Part shown: piece after piece, positions 40,553 through 49,554 of the stretch
Position numbering within the stretch: the first letter of the stretch is position 1
How the letters are laid out: every line of letters begins with the position of its first letter
Source of the DNA: Sorangium aterium
Lineage (GTDB): Bacteria > Myxococcota_A > Polyangia > Polyangiales > Polyangiaceae
DNA length: 64,000 nucleotides
Assembly: GCF_028368935.1 (NCBI RefSeq)
Contig: NZ_JAQNDK010000007.1
Span: forward strand, 62,001-126,000
Direction: 5' to 3'
Made by a program: the position numbers and the translations under genes
Notes under the pieces: model-generated
The model's database searches: none
What the model saw: the letters and a program-made list of their open reading frames with translations, nothing else
Told to the model about the DNA's origin: nothing

Positions 40553-43500
40553 ATGAGGAGGCTTTGCAAAGGCGCGCTCCTCGCGGCGCTCGCGCTCGGG
40601 AGCACCATCGCGAGCGCAGGAGACGCGCGGGCTATAGAGGGCGCCACCGCCTTCTGGAGCAACGCCGTCGAGGTCCAGGTGTCGGGCGGCGCCCTCACCC
40701 GCGGTCCGGGCTGGGGCTGGAGCGCCGGCGCCTCGTCGGTCCAGCAGATCGAGGCGGGCGACGGGTTCGTCGAGTTCTCCACGAACGAGGCGAACCGGAC
40801 CAAGATCGCCGGGCTGAGCCACGGCGATGAGAGCCCGTCGTTCTGGGACATCGATTACGGGGTGCTCCTTCGCGCCGACGGGGGCGTGGAGATCCTCGAG
40901 CAGGGGTACGGAAAGGGCTACTTCGGGACCTACCAGGCCGGCGACGTCTTCCGCGTCGAGGTGTTCGAGGGCCAGGTGCGTTATCGCAAGAACGGGGTCG
41001 TATTCTATACGAGCCACACGGGGCCCACCTACCCGCTCGCGCTCGACGCCAGCCTGCACGACGAGGGCGCGACCGTCACCAGCGCCCAGGTCACGAGCTG
41101 CGCGGCCGGCGACGAGAGCTGCATGCCGCCGGGGTTCTGGAAGAACGTCCGCTACGCCCCGGCGAACGGGACCTTGCTGACGCGCAGCCCCGGCTGGGGC
41201 TGGCACGCCGGGGCCTCATCGGTCCAGCAGATCGAGGCCGGCGATGGGTTCGTGGAGTTCTCCACGAACGAGGCGAGCCTCGAGAAGATGGCGGGCCTCG
41301 GCAACGGCGACGTCGATCAGGGCTTCGGGGACATCGACTATGCGGTCTTTCTGCGCGCCGATGGAGGCCTGGAGATCGTCGAGCAGGGGGTTGGGAAAGG
41401 CTACTTCGGGACGTACCAGGCCGGCGACGTCTTCCGCGTGGAGGCGTTCAGCGGCCAGGTGCGTTACCGCAAGAACGGGCTCGTGTTCTACACGAGCGCC
41501 ACGGCGCCCACCTACCCGCTCGGGCTCGACACCAGCCTGAACCACGAGGGCGCGACCATCACCAGCGCCCAGGTCGCGAGCTGCGCGGCCGGGGACACGA
41601 GCTGCATGCCGCCGGGGCTGTGGAGGAACGTCCGCTACGTCACCGCCAACGGAGGCGCGCTGACGCGAAGCGCCGGCTGGGGCTGGCACGCCGGCGCCTC
41701 ATCGGCCGAGCAGATCGAGGCGGGCGACGGGTTCGTGGAGTTCTCCACGAACGAGGCAAACCTCGAGAAGATGGCCGGCCTCAATCACGGCGACGCCGAT
41801 CAGGGCTTCGGGGACATCGATTACGCGATCTACCTGCGCGCCGATGGAGGCCTGGAGATCGTCGAGCAGGGGGTTGGACAGGGGTACTTCGGGATGTACC
41901 AGCCGGGCGACGTCTTCCGCGTCGAGGTGTTCAACGGTCATGTGCGTTACCGGCAGAACGGGATGGTGTTCCACACGAGCAACACGGCGCCCACCTACCC
42001 GCTCGGGCTCGACACCAGCCTGAACCACGAGGGCGCGACCGTCACCGGGGCCCAGATCATGAGCTGCGCGGCCGGGGACGAGGCCTGCATGCCGCCGCAG
42101 GAGTGGAAGAACGTCCGCTACGCCACGGCGAACGGAAGCCTGCTGACCCGCGACGCCGGCTGGGGCTGGCACGCCGGGGCCTCGTCGGCCGAGCAGATCG
42201 AGGCGGGCGGCGGCTACGTCGAGTTCTCCACGAACGAGGCGGACCTCCAGAAGATGGCGGGCCTCGGCCACGGCGACACGGACCAGGGCTTCGGAGACAT
42301 CGATTACGCGATCTACCTGCGCGACGACGGGGGCCTGGAGGTCTACGAGCAGGGCGTTGGACAGGGATACTTCGGGCCCTACGAGGTCGGGGACGTCTTC
42401 CGCGTCGAGGTGTTCAATGGCCAGGTGCGCTACCGCAAGAACGGGATGGTGTTCCACACGAGCACCACGGCGCCCACCTACCCGCTCGGGCTCGACACCA
42501 GCCTGAACCACGAGGGCGCGACCGTCGCCGGCGCCCAGGTCGTGAGCTGCGCGGCCGGGGACACGAGCTGCATGCCCCCCGGGCTATGGCAGAACGTCCG
42601 CTATGCCACCGCCAACGGAGGCGTGCTGACACGAAGCGCCGGCTGGGGCTGGCACGCCGGGGCCTCGTCGGCCGAGCAGATCGAGGCGGGCGACGGCTAC
42701 GTGGAGTTCTCCACGAACGAGGCGAGCCTCCAGAAGATGGCGGGCCTGAGCCACGGCGATGTCGATCAGGGCTTCGGGGACATCGATTACGCGATCTACC
42801 TGCGCGCCGATGGAGGCCTGGAGATCTACGAGCAGGGCGTTGGACAGGGGTACTTCGGGACCTACCAGGCCGGCGACGTCTTCCGTATCGAGGTGTTCAA
42901 TGGCCAGGTGCGGTACCGCAAGAACGGGCTGGCGTTCCATACGAGCCTGACGGCGCCCACCTATCCGCTCAGGCTCGATACCAGCCTGAACGACGGGGGC
43001 GCGACCGTTACCGGTGCCCAGGTCGTGAGCTGCGCGGCCGGGGACACGAGCTGCATGCCGCCGGGGTTCTGGAAGAACGTCCGCCATGCGCCGGCGAGCG
43101 GGGGCTCGCTGACGCGCGCCGCCGGCTGGGGCTGGCATGCCGGGGCCTCGTCGGTCCAGCAGATCGCGTCGGACGATGGCTACGTGGAGTTCTCCACGAA
43201 CGAGACGAACCGGTACAAGATGGCGGGCCTTGGCCACGGCGACGCCGATCAGGGGTACGGAGACATCGATTATGCGATCTACCTGCGCGGCGACGGGGGA
43301 CTGGAGGTCGTGGAGAACGGCTACGGACAGGGCTACTTCGGGACCTACCAGGCGGGCGACGTCTTCCGCGTCGACGTGCAGAGCGGCCAGGTCCGCTACC
43401 TGAAGAACGGGGCCGTGTTCCACACGAGCAGCGCAACGCCCACCTACCCGCTCGAGCTGGACACCAGCCTGTTCGATGAGGGCGCGACCATCACGAACGC

Positions 43501-44356
43501 GTCGATCTCGGGCGCCGGCGGCGGGGGGGACCCGACCACCGGCTGCGGCGAGGTGGGGCCCGGCGACGAGCTCAGCGACACGAAGGTGCCCACGTTCTGC
43601 AATCACCCCACCACGATGCCGAACGGGGACGCGCCGCCCATGGGGCAGTACTTCGGCCATACGTGCACCTCGGTCGTGCTCCAGACCGTCTATTACACGC
43701 ACACGTCCGGCAACCACAGCGGGCTCGACTTCTCCGTCCCGGCGCGCAGCCCCTTGTACTCGGTCGGCTATGGAAAGGTCATGTGCGCCGGGCCAGACGC
43801 CTGCGTGGGCAGGTACCCCACCGCCCGGGGCGCGCCCGCCCAGATCGATCTGACGATCCGCTATGGCTCGGTCTACGTCATCTACGGGCACGCCGCGTCG
43901 ACCCTCGTCGCGGAGGGCGATCTCGTCGTCCCGGGGCAGGAGATCGGCGAGTCGTCGGACTGGCCGAACAACGATCACCTGCACTTCGAGGTCCGCCGCG
44001 TCGCCGACAACAAGGCGCCGAACCCGGTGCCGTTCTTCTCGCCGGACATCCGGGGCTATCTCGAGGGCACCGTCACCGACGCGCACTTCTGCACGGGGCA
44101 CTTCGATGATCAAGCGGACGTGGGGTTCACGTCGACTACCCAGCTCGATGAGCGGCCGTGCACGGACGCGAACGACGGGACGACCGGCCCGATCCGCTGC
44201 CAGGAGGTGTGCGACTACAGCCCTGCGGACTGCGAGGTAAAAACCTACCCCAACGGGCGCAGGGAGGTGCACGAGTACTGCAGCGGTTTCAGCTGCGGCG
44301 GCGGCACCTATGCCTGCGGGCTCCGCCGGAATACGGCCGCCCAGGCGTGCCCGTGA
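40553..44356 (+). CDS. Secreted M23 peptidase with six tandem 161-aa domains
   Basis: A 1267-aa exported protein. Signal peptide (MRRLCKGALLAALALGSTIASAGDA) is followed by six copies of a domain with GWGW(H/S)AGASS, QIEAGDGFVEFSTNEA, DIDYAIYLRADGGLEI and FGTYQAGDVFRVEV, plausibly a SPRY-like or sugar-binding beta sandwich. The C-terminal LytM/M23 domain has GNHSGLDFS (His and Asp zinc ligands) and NNDHLHFEV (HxH), then a Cys-rich end. It is probably a peptidoglycan or protein endopeptidase targeted by the repeats. The ATG at 40553 begins the signal peptide. Confidence 0.88.
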   Translation: MRRLCKGALLAALALGSTIASAGDARAIEGATAFWSNAVEVQVSGGALTRGPGWGWSAGASSVQQIEAGDGFVEFSTNEANRTKIAGLSHGDESPSFWDIDYGVLLRADGGVEILEQGYGKGYFGTYQAGDVFRVEVFEGQVRYRKNGVVFYTSHTGPTYPLALDASLHDEGATVTSAQVTSCAAGDESCMPPGFWKNVRYAPANGTLLTRSPGWGWHAGASSVQQIEAGDGFVEFSTNEASLEKMAGLGNGDVDQGFGDIDYAVFLRADGGLEIVEQGVGKGYFGTYQAGDVFRVEAFSGQVRYRKNGLVFYTSATAPTYPLGLDTSLNHEGATITSAQVASCAAGDTSCMPPGLWRNVRYVTANGGALTRSAGWGWHAGASSAEQIEAGDGFVEFSTNEANLEKMAGLNHGDADQGFGDIDYAIYLRADGGLEIVEQGVGQGYFGMYQPGDVFRVEVFNGHVRYRQNGMVFHTSNTAPTYPLGLDTSLNHEGATVTGAQIMSCAAGDEACMPPQEWKNVRYATANGSLLTRDAGWGWHAGASSAEQIEAGGGYVEFSTNEADLQKMAGLGHGDTDQGFGDIDYAIYLRDDGGLEVYEQGVGQGYFGPYEVGDVFRVEVFNGQVRYRKNGMVFHTSTTAPTYPLGLDTSLNHEGATVAGAQVVSCAAGDTSCMPPGLWQNVRYATANGGVLTRSAGWGWHAGASSAEQIEAGDGYVEFSTNEASLQKMAGLSHGDVDQGFGDIDYAIYLRADGGLEIYEQGVGQGYFGTYQAGDVFRIEVFNGQVRYRKNGLAFHTSLTAPTYPLRLDTSLNDGGATVTGAQVVSCAAGDTSCMPPGFWKNVRHAPASGGSLTRAAGWGWHAGASSVQQIASDDGYVEFSTNETNRYKMAGLGHGDADQGYGDIDYAIYLRGDGGLEVVENGYGQGYFGTYQAGDVFRVDVQSGQVRYLKNGAVFHTSSATPTYPLELDTSLFDEGATITNASISGAGGGGDPTTGCGEVGPGDELSDTKVPTFCNHPTTMPNGDAPPMGQYFGHTCTSVVLQTVYYTHTSGNHSGLDFSVPARSPLYSVGYGKVMCAGPDACVGRYPTARGAPAQIDLTIRYGSVYVIYGHAASTLVAEGDLVVPGQEIGESSDWPNNDHLHFEVRRVADNKAPNPVPFFSPDIRGYLEGTVTDAHFCTGHFDDQADVGFTSTTQLDERPCTDANDGTTGPIRCQEVCDYSPADCEVKTYPNGRREVHEYCSGFSCGGGTYACGLRRNTAAQACP
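40652..43549 (+). repeat. Six 483-bp coding repeats with exact period
   Basis: Unit starts fall at 40652, 41135, 41618, 42101, 42584 and 43067. The marker CTGGGGCTGG recurs at 40711, 41194, 41677, 42160, 42643 and 43126, exactly 483 bp apart each time, so no unit has gained or lost a codon overall. Units 2-5 are the most alike. Confidence 0.95.
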
Positions 44357-44537
44357 CGCCCGCGCCGTGACGCCGCCCATCATCGGCGTGCGCCGTTGAG
44401 CCGAGCTCGCCGGCGCCGCCGCCGCGCCTGACATCGACATCCATCCCCGCCATGGCGCCGCCACCCCTGAGGTGGAGCTCTCCTCGGATTCTCCCGTCGT
44501 TTCGCGTCGGCATGGGGTGTGCTCGAGGCCGAGCGTC

Positions 44538-44645
44538 ATGCCGACGCTCGAGCACAACGCCCTCGTCGAGATGTTCCGCGAGGACCTCTCCGGCGACGAG
44601 GCGTCAGCGGCAGAAATGTCTATTGTTTCAATGGGTTCCGACTGA
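44538..44645 (+). pseudogene. Truncated 5' end of a chromosomal gene at the island border
   Basis: The frame from ATG 44538 reads MPTLEHNALVEMFRED, which resembles the conserved N-terminus of a family common in Sorangium-type genomes (MPxLEHEALVELFRNRP...). After about 15 residues similarity ends, and a stop comes at 44645. The break coincides with the edge of the integrase-bearing region, suggesting that an inserted element cut the gene. Confidence 0.45.
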
Positions 44646-46303
44646 CGCTCGGCCGAGTCGTCATCCGGCGTGGCCCAACGCGGGCCCAACGAACCGCCTG
44701 TGAAGGCGCCAGCGTCCGCCGTGGCGGGGGCGGGGACGTCGCCCGGGGGCGCCGTCTGACCGGGCGGCGCGCCGGAGGCGGAAGCTTCGGCGCTCGCCGA
44801 GCCCGTGTCTGCTCCAGCGGACGCGGGTTGGCCTCCCCCTACCGAGCCGCCCTTTCCTCTCAGCTCGGGGATGGCCTCATCCAGAGGGGCAAAGTCGCCC
44901 AGTCCAAGCTCGGCGATCTTGCGCGCGGCGCGCTTGTAGTGGTGGATCTGGCCGCTCGACTTGTGTCCGGTTCGGTCGGAGATCCACGTCTCCGTGCGAC
45001 CATTCGCGAGCTTGATGGTAATGAAGGTCGCTCGAGTGTCGTGCAATCGGATGTTCAGTCTCGACTCCGTGGTCTCGAACAGCTCGGGTCGATCGACTCC
45101 CGCGCGTTGGAGGTGATCTCTGAAGCGTTCCGCCCCGTGACAACCCGGCAAGGGGTCCCCCTTTGGCCCGACGAAGACACGCCGATTGTCCGGCCAGAGC
45201 TCGCGATAAGCGCGAAGCGCGCGCACCACATCAGGCGATAGTGCCCAGGCGCGGGGGTCATCGGTCTTGTTCTCATCGAGAACAACGGCTCCCCGGTCAA
45301 GGTCGACGTCCGACCATTCGAGAGTTCCGGCCTCGTCGGCTCGCATGCCCTCGCGCGTGAGGAAGCCATAGTAGACCCGGAAGCACAGCGGGACCATCTG
45401 ACTCCTCATGAGGCGTTGATCCTCGTCAGGGTACAAGTAGCCCTTTGCCTTATTATTTTCTATCTTCGGAATCCACCCGCGCGGCAGCGGGTTGTGCGCA
45501 ATGATGCGCGCCGGATAGGCAGCCAGTGACAATAGCCGATGGATGACGATCGCAATATTCCGGCGCGATCCGGGCTCCAGGTGCGCCGGCAGCCGTGACA
45601 TCGCGTGGTCGGCATGGTCGAGTGTGAAGCGCACGAGGGGAACGGGGCCTAGCACGTCGAGCACGTGACCCAGCCTCTGCTCATATTTATCGGCTGTCCG
45701 AATCGCCTTCACATGGTCCGGATACTGATCGGCAAGCTTTCCAGAAAGAACCCGCTCAGCGAACTCGGCGAAGGTGGTTTCCCCGGAGGCACGGGCGCGC
45801 GCTTCGCCCCTGCACAGGTGGTTGATCGCGAGCCGGACGTCACGGAGCGCGCTGCCCTCGCGCGCGGCAGCCTGCTCCAGCAGCGGCAGGCCGAGCACGA
45901 TCTGTCCGGCAGCGAGCAGGTGCCTGCTGAGATCGGCCAACACTTCCAGCCGCGCGTTGGCGTCGTGCTCGGTCCGGCACGTCGGCAGGCTGAACGTGCG
46001 TCGCCCCGCCTCGCCGAGGCTCAGACGCGCGGTCCACGTGTTCCTGCGCAACCGGACTGACCCGGAGCCGTTGGCGCGCTTGTCGCCTGCCGCTGATGGC
46101 GCGGTGCCCTGCGGGCGCTCTGGAGAGCTCGACGCTCCCGGTAAGCTCGCACCGGGCGCAGCTCCCGCCTCCGGCGGCGAGGGGCGCCCGCCAGGGCGGC
46201 TCGCCCGTGCGCGGCGCTCGGTCGATCCGGCTGAAGGAACGGACGAAGTAGCGACTGCCGGCGAGCGCTTGGCGCGCGCCCGCCGCTGCGGTACGTCGGT
46301 CAT
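44600..46303 (-). CDS. Tyrosine recombinase (site-specific integrase), no own stop codon
   Basis: The catalytic region is clear. An Arg in the GMRADEAGTLEW segment is followed by RLHDTRATFITIKLANG, the HxxR box. Next come DRTGHKSSGQIHHYKR with the second His and the nucleophilic Tyr. The N-terminal part has an arm-type region and a core-binding domain. Start ATG 46303 (MTDVPQ) has GGAG eight bases upstream. The frame has no stop at the element edge: it runs on antisense through the truncated gene and M23 gene to 42584. The 3' limit given is the approximate edge of recognisable sequence. Confidence 0.8.
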
Positions 46304-46374
46304 GGGTCGGTCTCCGGGAAAGCGGGGGTCGATCAAGGGCCCGTCCGGCGTTGGTAGCGCCGAGCGGGCCCGCT

Positions 46375-46902
46375 CTACTTCAGCGCCAGCCTAGCACGCC
46401 TCGCATCTGCGTGACGGGAGCTCGCTCGGCCGGTAGGCGGCTGCGGAACAGGTTCGAGCCCGGCAGAGGCCAGCACGGCGGCAACCCGAGTGTTCTCATC
46501 GGCCTCGGCGGTGCGACGCGACGCCGGCTTACTGGCCAGCGCCGTCAGGTACGCAACGAACGACTCGCGCTGGACCAAGCGCAACTTGCCGAGTTTGGTG
46601 ATCAGCAGGGGAAAGCCCGGCGCGCGGATCGTGTCGAGGAAGACGCGCGCCGGGATGCCGGTGACCGCCTCGACGTTCTTCTGCGAGAGCATCTCCGGCT
46701 GCGGCACCGTGATCGTGAGCCCGTCCAGCGGGATCGTGAGCGTCGCGGTTGCCGTCGCCATCGCTGGCTGGTCGCTCACCTTCGGGCTGGACCATCCGCC
46801 GGCGGGAGTCTCCAGGCTCTTTCTGTCGATGGCGCGCGTGCCGTTACCAGCCTGACGAAGAGCAAGCGGTGCCGATACACGCGCGAGAGCCGCTCGTGTC
46901 AT
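46375..46902 (-). CDS. Excisionase-like DNA-binding protein
   Basis: A 175-aa protein. Its centre (LSQKNVEAVTGIPARVFLDTIRAPGFPLLITKLGKLRLVQRESFVAYL) fits a MerR/excisionase-type winged helix with the usual Tyr/Phe-containing wing. It sits 71 bp upstream of the integrase on the same strand, the normal place for a directionality factor. The ATG at 46902 has GGAGG six bases upstream. The frame is open further back to 47325 but lacks coding character. Confidence 0.7.
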   Translation of the reverse strand: MTRAALARVSAPLALRQAGNGTRAIDRKSLETPAGGWSSPKVSDQPAMATATATLTIPLDGLTITVPQPEMLSQKNVEAVTGIPARVFLDTIRAPGFPLLITKLGKLRLVQRESFVAYLTALASKPASRRTAEADENTRVAAVLASAGLEPVPQPPTGRASSRHADARRARLALK

Positions 46903-47422
46903 GCCATACCTCCATCTGTGTTGGGTTCGTGCGCGACCGAGACCGCCGCTTCTGGAAGGAGCACGAAACGGTAATTCCGTGTCACCGGTAATTCGACACG
47001 AGTTGCTTGGAGACCTGCCTGGGGAAAACACCCTGTCGCATCGCGGGGTTGGGTGTTCTGGAAAGCCCTGCCGAGGGGCCGAAATGGGGGGTGCGAAGGA
47101 CTCGATTTGGTAATTCGCGCGCTCTGGCGACGCCGCGCGTGGAGGCGACGTAGAGCCACCCATCGGGCCTTGTCCACCCCGGGCGAGCGCGACGCCGTCG
47201 CAGAGATCGAGGCGGACGTCGGCGAACGTTGCGCCGTCGGCCTCGTCCATCGGGCCGAGCGCGGCGCCGTACCGGCGCCGTGGCAGCACTCCTTGACGCA
47301 CCTGGAGCTGCACGACGTCGCCCATGCGCCAGCGTCGCCTGCTCCCTGAATTGGGATCGGCGAGCGGGCGCGGTAGGCACGCACGGGAGAGGTACGCGGC
47401 GAAAGTCCAACGCGACGCCGTT
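46903..47422. other. Promoter-like spacer with GGTAATT motifs
   Basis: No firm gene. GGTAATTC occurs twice near 46970-46992 around a CGTGTCACC centre and again at 47109. A leftward ORF from 47325 (MGDVVQLQVRQGVLPRR) might encode a small protein but decays into this region. Confidence 0.4.
47103..47115 (+). repeat. CGATTTGGTAATT motif, copy 1
   Basis: An exact 13-bp match, in opposite orientation, lies at 48461-48473. The pair brackets the 161-aa hypothetical gene. It could be an operator or partition-type site of the element. Confidence 0.5.
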
Positions 47423-47908
47423 TCATGTGCTCGACTCGCGCGCTTCCCGCCGGGCAGCGCTGCACCGCAGACCAGCATGCCGATCGCTCGGACGTGGGCT
47501 TGAGACCGCGGGCGTCCCGCGCTCCGCCGCCTCCCACGCGGCTCGCAGGCTGCTTTCAAGTTTTCCTCCCCCCTCCATCGGCGGTCCCATTCGCTTCAGC
47601 GCCTCCAGGCGCACAGCCTCCAGCCTCGACCGGCGCGGCGCCGTCGCCCGGCGCTTCTCCACGAGCTCACCGAGCACCTGCGCCGCGCGCTCCCACTGCT
47701 CCGCCGCCCCCGGCGCGTGCGCGATCCTTCGCACGGCGTTCCAGGGCGCTTCAAGCTGATCACACAGGTTGCCGATCTCGGGGTGCAGCCGTGCGATCGC
47801 GCGCAGGTGGCACCGGGTCTGCTTGTTCATCTGGAAACACTCTTCCAGGACGTGGCTCGGCGCGCGGACCACTCCGCACGCGAGCTCGTACCAGCGCCGC
47901 GAGCTCAT
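47423..47908 (-). CDS. Hypothetical island protein, 161 aa
   Basis: I do not recognise the family. The sequence MSSRRWYELACGVVRAPSHV then NKQTRCHLRAIARLHPEIGNLCDQL and EQWERAAQVLGELVEKRR is predicted helical. Third codon positions are strongly G/C, as expected of a real gene in this genome. The last ~50 residues are low complexity. It lies between the integrase module and the defence operon, with an AT-rich upstream patch (about 47955-47990) that may be its promoter. Confidence 0.5.
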   Translation of the reverse strand: MSSRRWYELACGVVRAPSHVLEECFQMNKQTRCHLRAIARLHPEIGNLCDQLEAPWNAVRRIAHAPGAAEQWERAAQVLGELVEKRRATAPRRSRLEAVRLEALKRMGPPMEGGGKLESSLRAAWEAAERGTPAVSSPRPSDRHAGLRCSAARREARESST

Positions 47909-48662
47909 GCGTCTACAAAAGCACCGAACCAGAAACCTGCCAGAGCGAAGCCTTCATTTTCCGTTCAACTTTAAAGAGCGTTAAAGCACAGTACAAGAGT
48001 CGGCTCCTGGCGAGGGCGACGGCATTAAAGTCTTATGTAGCGTGCGACCAAGAGGACGCCGGTTCTCACGTGGCACCGTGACCTGACTGGCGTTCGCAGG
48101 GGCCCGAACACGTGACCTCGGTGTGCGGGGTGACCCCTCCCGGCGATCCCACGGCCCGGCCGTCGAGCGGGGCCAGCTCGCTCGGCGTCGCGGCCGCGAG
48201 CCGCGCCGGCGTCCACCTGGGCGAGCTCCGCCTTGCGCCAGCCTCCCGCCTGGACGAGCTCCGCGGCCCCTTGCGCCGAGTTCGCGCCCCGCGGCATGCT
48301 CGGCTCCATGCCCAGGCCGCCCCGGCGTCCGCCTGGACGAGCTTGCGCCGCGCCCTTCGGGCCGCCCCGCGGTCGTGCCCGCCGCGCGCCGCCCTTGCAT
48401 ACGTATGCGACAAAACGGAGGTCGGCGGCTCGCCGGAGCCCCTCAGCCGACTCCGCGCAAAATTACCAAATCGGACCCCCTTCGCGCCCCCCAAATCGGC
48501 CCCTCGGCAGCTCCCCCGAAGCGGTCTAACTGCGCGTCACCAGAGCGGTTTCCACACCTGACCAGATCCCGGTAACTCGCGACGAGATACCGGGTCGTCA
48601 GAATTACCATTTCGAGCCTCCTCACGGGCTCTCGTTCAGGCTCTGGTCGGCCGGACGATTCG
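47909..48662. other. Plasmid-like region without a firm gene
   Basis: Competing ORFs on both strands are Arg/Ala-rich and none has domain content. An AT-rich patch lies at 47945-48045. AATTACCAAATCG at 48461-48473 and GAATTACCATTTCGAG near 48600 are inverted forms of the GGTAATT motif seen at 46970-47115. Confidence 0.4.
48461..48473 (-). repeat. CGATTTGGTAATT motif, copy 2
   Basis: Reverse-complement copy of 47103-47115. Context on both sides (GCGC two bases after the motif) is also partly shared. Confidence 0.5.
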
Positions 48663-49151
48663 GTGCCGCTTCCGGCGGTGCCCTCGACGCCCACGTATGA
48701 GGCAGCGCCGGCGACCCCTCCCCGACCTGAAGCTGCCCCGGCTACGCCTCCGGCGAGCAACCCGCGCCAGGTGCTCGTCGCGCCCCCCACGCATACCATC
48801 GCCGCCACCCATGCGGCGGGCGACCTCGCGACCGCGCAGATCGCTGCGTGCACTGTCTCGGAGCTCCTCAGCGCCACGCAGGTGCCCGCACTCGTCGCGC
48901 CCGTTGTAGACCTCGCTAGTCTCGACTCGGGCACTTTTTGTTCGGGCACTTTTTGTCGGCCGGGCGTTGCGGAACAGCCTGGATCTGAAGGCCCTGCGCA
49001 CTTTCACGCGGGTCGCCGGAGACGCCGCGGCCCCCCGAAACCCTGCGGATGCATGGGAAGCCCTGCAAAACAAGGGCGGGCGCGATGCACGAAAAGTGCC
49101 CAAGTCGAGACTAGGGCGCCGGCGCCGACACGAGACGCATCGGCCTCGTGA
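48663..49151 (+). CDS. Possible small island protein (weak)
   Basis: A 162-aa frame whose middle part, ATHAAGDLATAQIAACTVSELL, then VPALVAPVVDLASLDS, reads like a short helical protein. After about residue 90 it runs through the inverted repeats and becomes low complexity. It may be a shorter, frame-broken gene or not a gene at all. No family is recognised. Confidence 0.25.
   Translation: MPLPAVPSTPTYEAAPATPPRPEAAPATPPASNPRQVLVAPPTHTIAATHAAGDLATAQIAACTVSELLSATQVPALVAPVVDLASLDSGTFCSGTFCRPGVAEQPGSEGPAHFHAGRRRRRGPPKPCGCMGSPAKQGRARCTKSAQVETRAPAPTRDASAS
48917..49114. repeat. Long inverted repeat with GGGCACTTTTTGT iterons
   Basis: A 28-bp arm at 48917-48944 (CTAGTCTCGACTCGGGCACT...) is matched by its complement at 49087-49114 with only a few mismatches. 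The 15-mer TCGGGCACTTTTTGT is repeated in tandem at 48928-48942 and 48943-48957. The arrangement looks like an operator or plasmid-type iteron site. Confidence 0.8.
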
Positions 49152-49190
49152 GCCAGCGACAGCGACTTCGCCGTCTTCGTGTGGCTCACG
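49147..49190. repeat. 9-bp perfect inverted repeat
   Basis: CGTGAGCCA (49147-49155) and TGGCTCACG (49182-49190) with a 26-nt spacer, between the iteron region and the defence operon. It could be a regulator site or an end of the upstream module. Confidence 0.5.
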
Positions 49191-49297
49191 GGGGTTGCTC
49201 TCCGCCGCTGTCTGACGCCTGGCCCCAACAGCCTGCGTGGTCGTCCATCGGCTTGGTCAGGGCCGAGGATGGGCCTCCGTGCCGCTCTCGCTCTGTT

Positions 49298-49303
49298 GTA
49301 TAA
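49298..49303 (+). promoter_or_regulatory. -10-like element before the defence operon
   Basis: TGTTGTATAACG contains TATAAC, a good -10 box in otherwise GC-rich DNA, 12 bp before the GTG of the first ORF. No convincing -35 is visible, and the leader would be very short. Confidence 0.35.
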
Positions 49304-49314
49304 CGTCGGCCCCC

Positions 49315-49551
49315 GTGACCCACCGCCTTCTCAAGCACAAGCCCGGCCCCCTTGCCGGGGAGACCGGCCCCTCCGCCACCCTGGACGGGGCGGTCTTCCT
49401 CGCCGAGGCGCAGAGGGTGTGCGCCGCACTCGCGGAGGATCTGCGTGTGCGCACGGACGGCTCCCCGGGCGTCACGCGACGCCTGTGGGTACGCTCGAAC
49501 GACGAGGCGGGGCGGAGGACGAAGGCAGCGGAGAGCGAGGGGGAGGCGTAG
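49315..49551 (+). CDS. Small first ORF of the nucleosidase-ATPase-HNH operon
   Basis: A 78-aa frame from GTG 49315: VTHRLLKHKPGPLAGETGPS, then DGAVFLAEAQRVCAALAEDLR, ending Lys/Glu-rich. It stops three bases before the ATG of the next gene, so translation is probably coupled. No family is recognised. It could be a regulatory or inhibitory subunit, or a leader peptide. Confidence 0.5.
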   Translation: MTHRLLKHKPGPLAGETGPSATLDGAVFLAEAQRVCAALAEDLRVRTDGSPGVTRRLWVRSNDEAGRRTKAAESEGEA

Positions 49552-49554
49552 AGG

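Noticed and set aside
42584-44599. Integrase frame continuing through the M23 gene
   Set aside because: It carries no integrase motif and is antisense to the six repeats; it is open only because of base composition. The missing stop is reported as a finding.
46903-47325. N-terminal extension of the excisionase-like gene from ATG 47325
   Set aside because: The strong GGAGG site at 46902, loss of coding character and regulatory-looking GGTAATT motifs favour the short form.
48025-48500. Several overlapping Arg/Ala-rich ORFs on both strands
   Set aside because: None has a coherent protein sequence; all look like composition artefacts.
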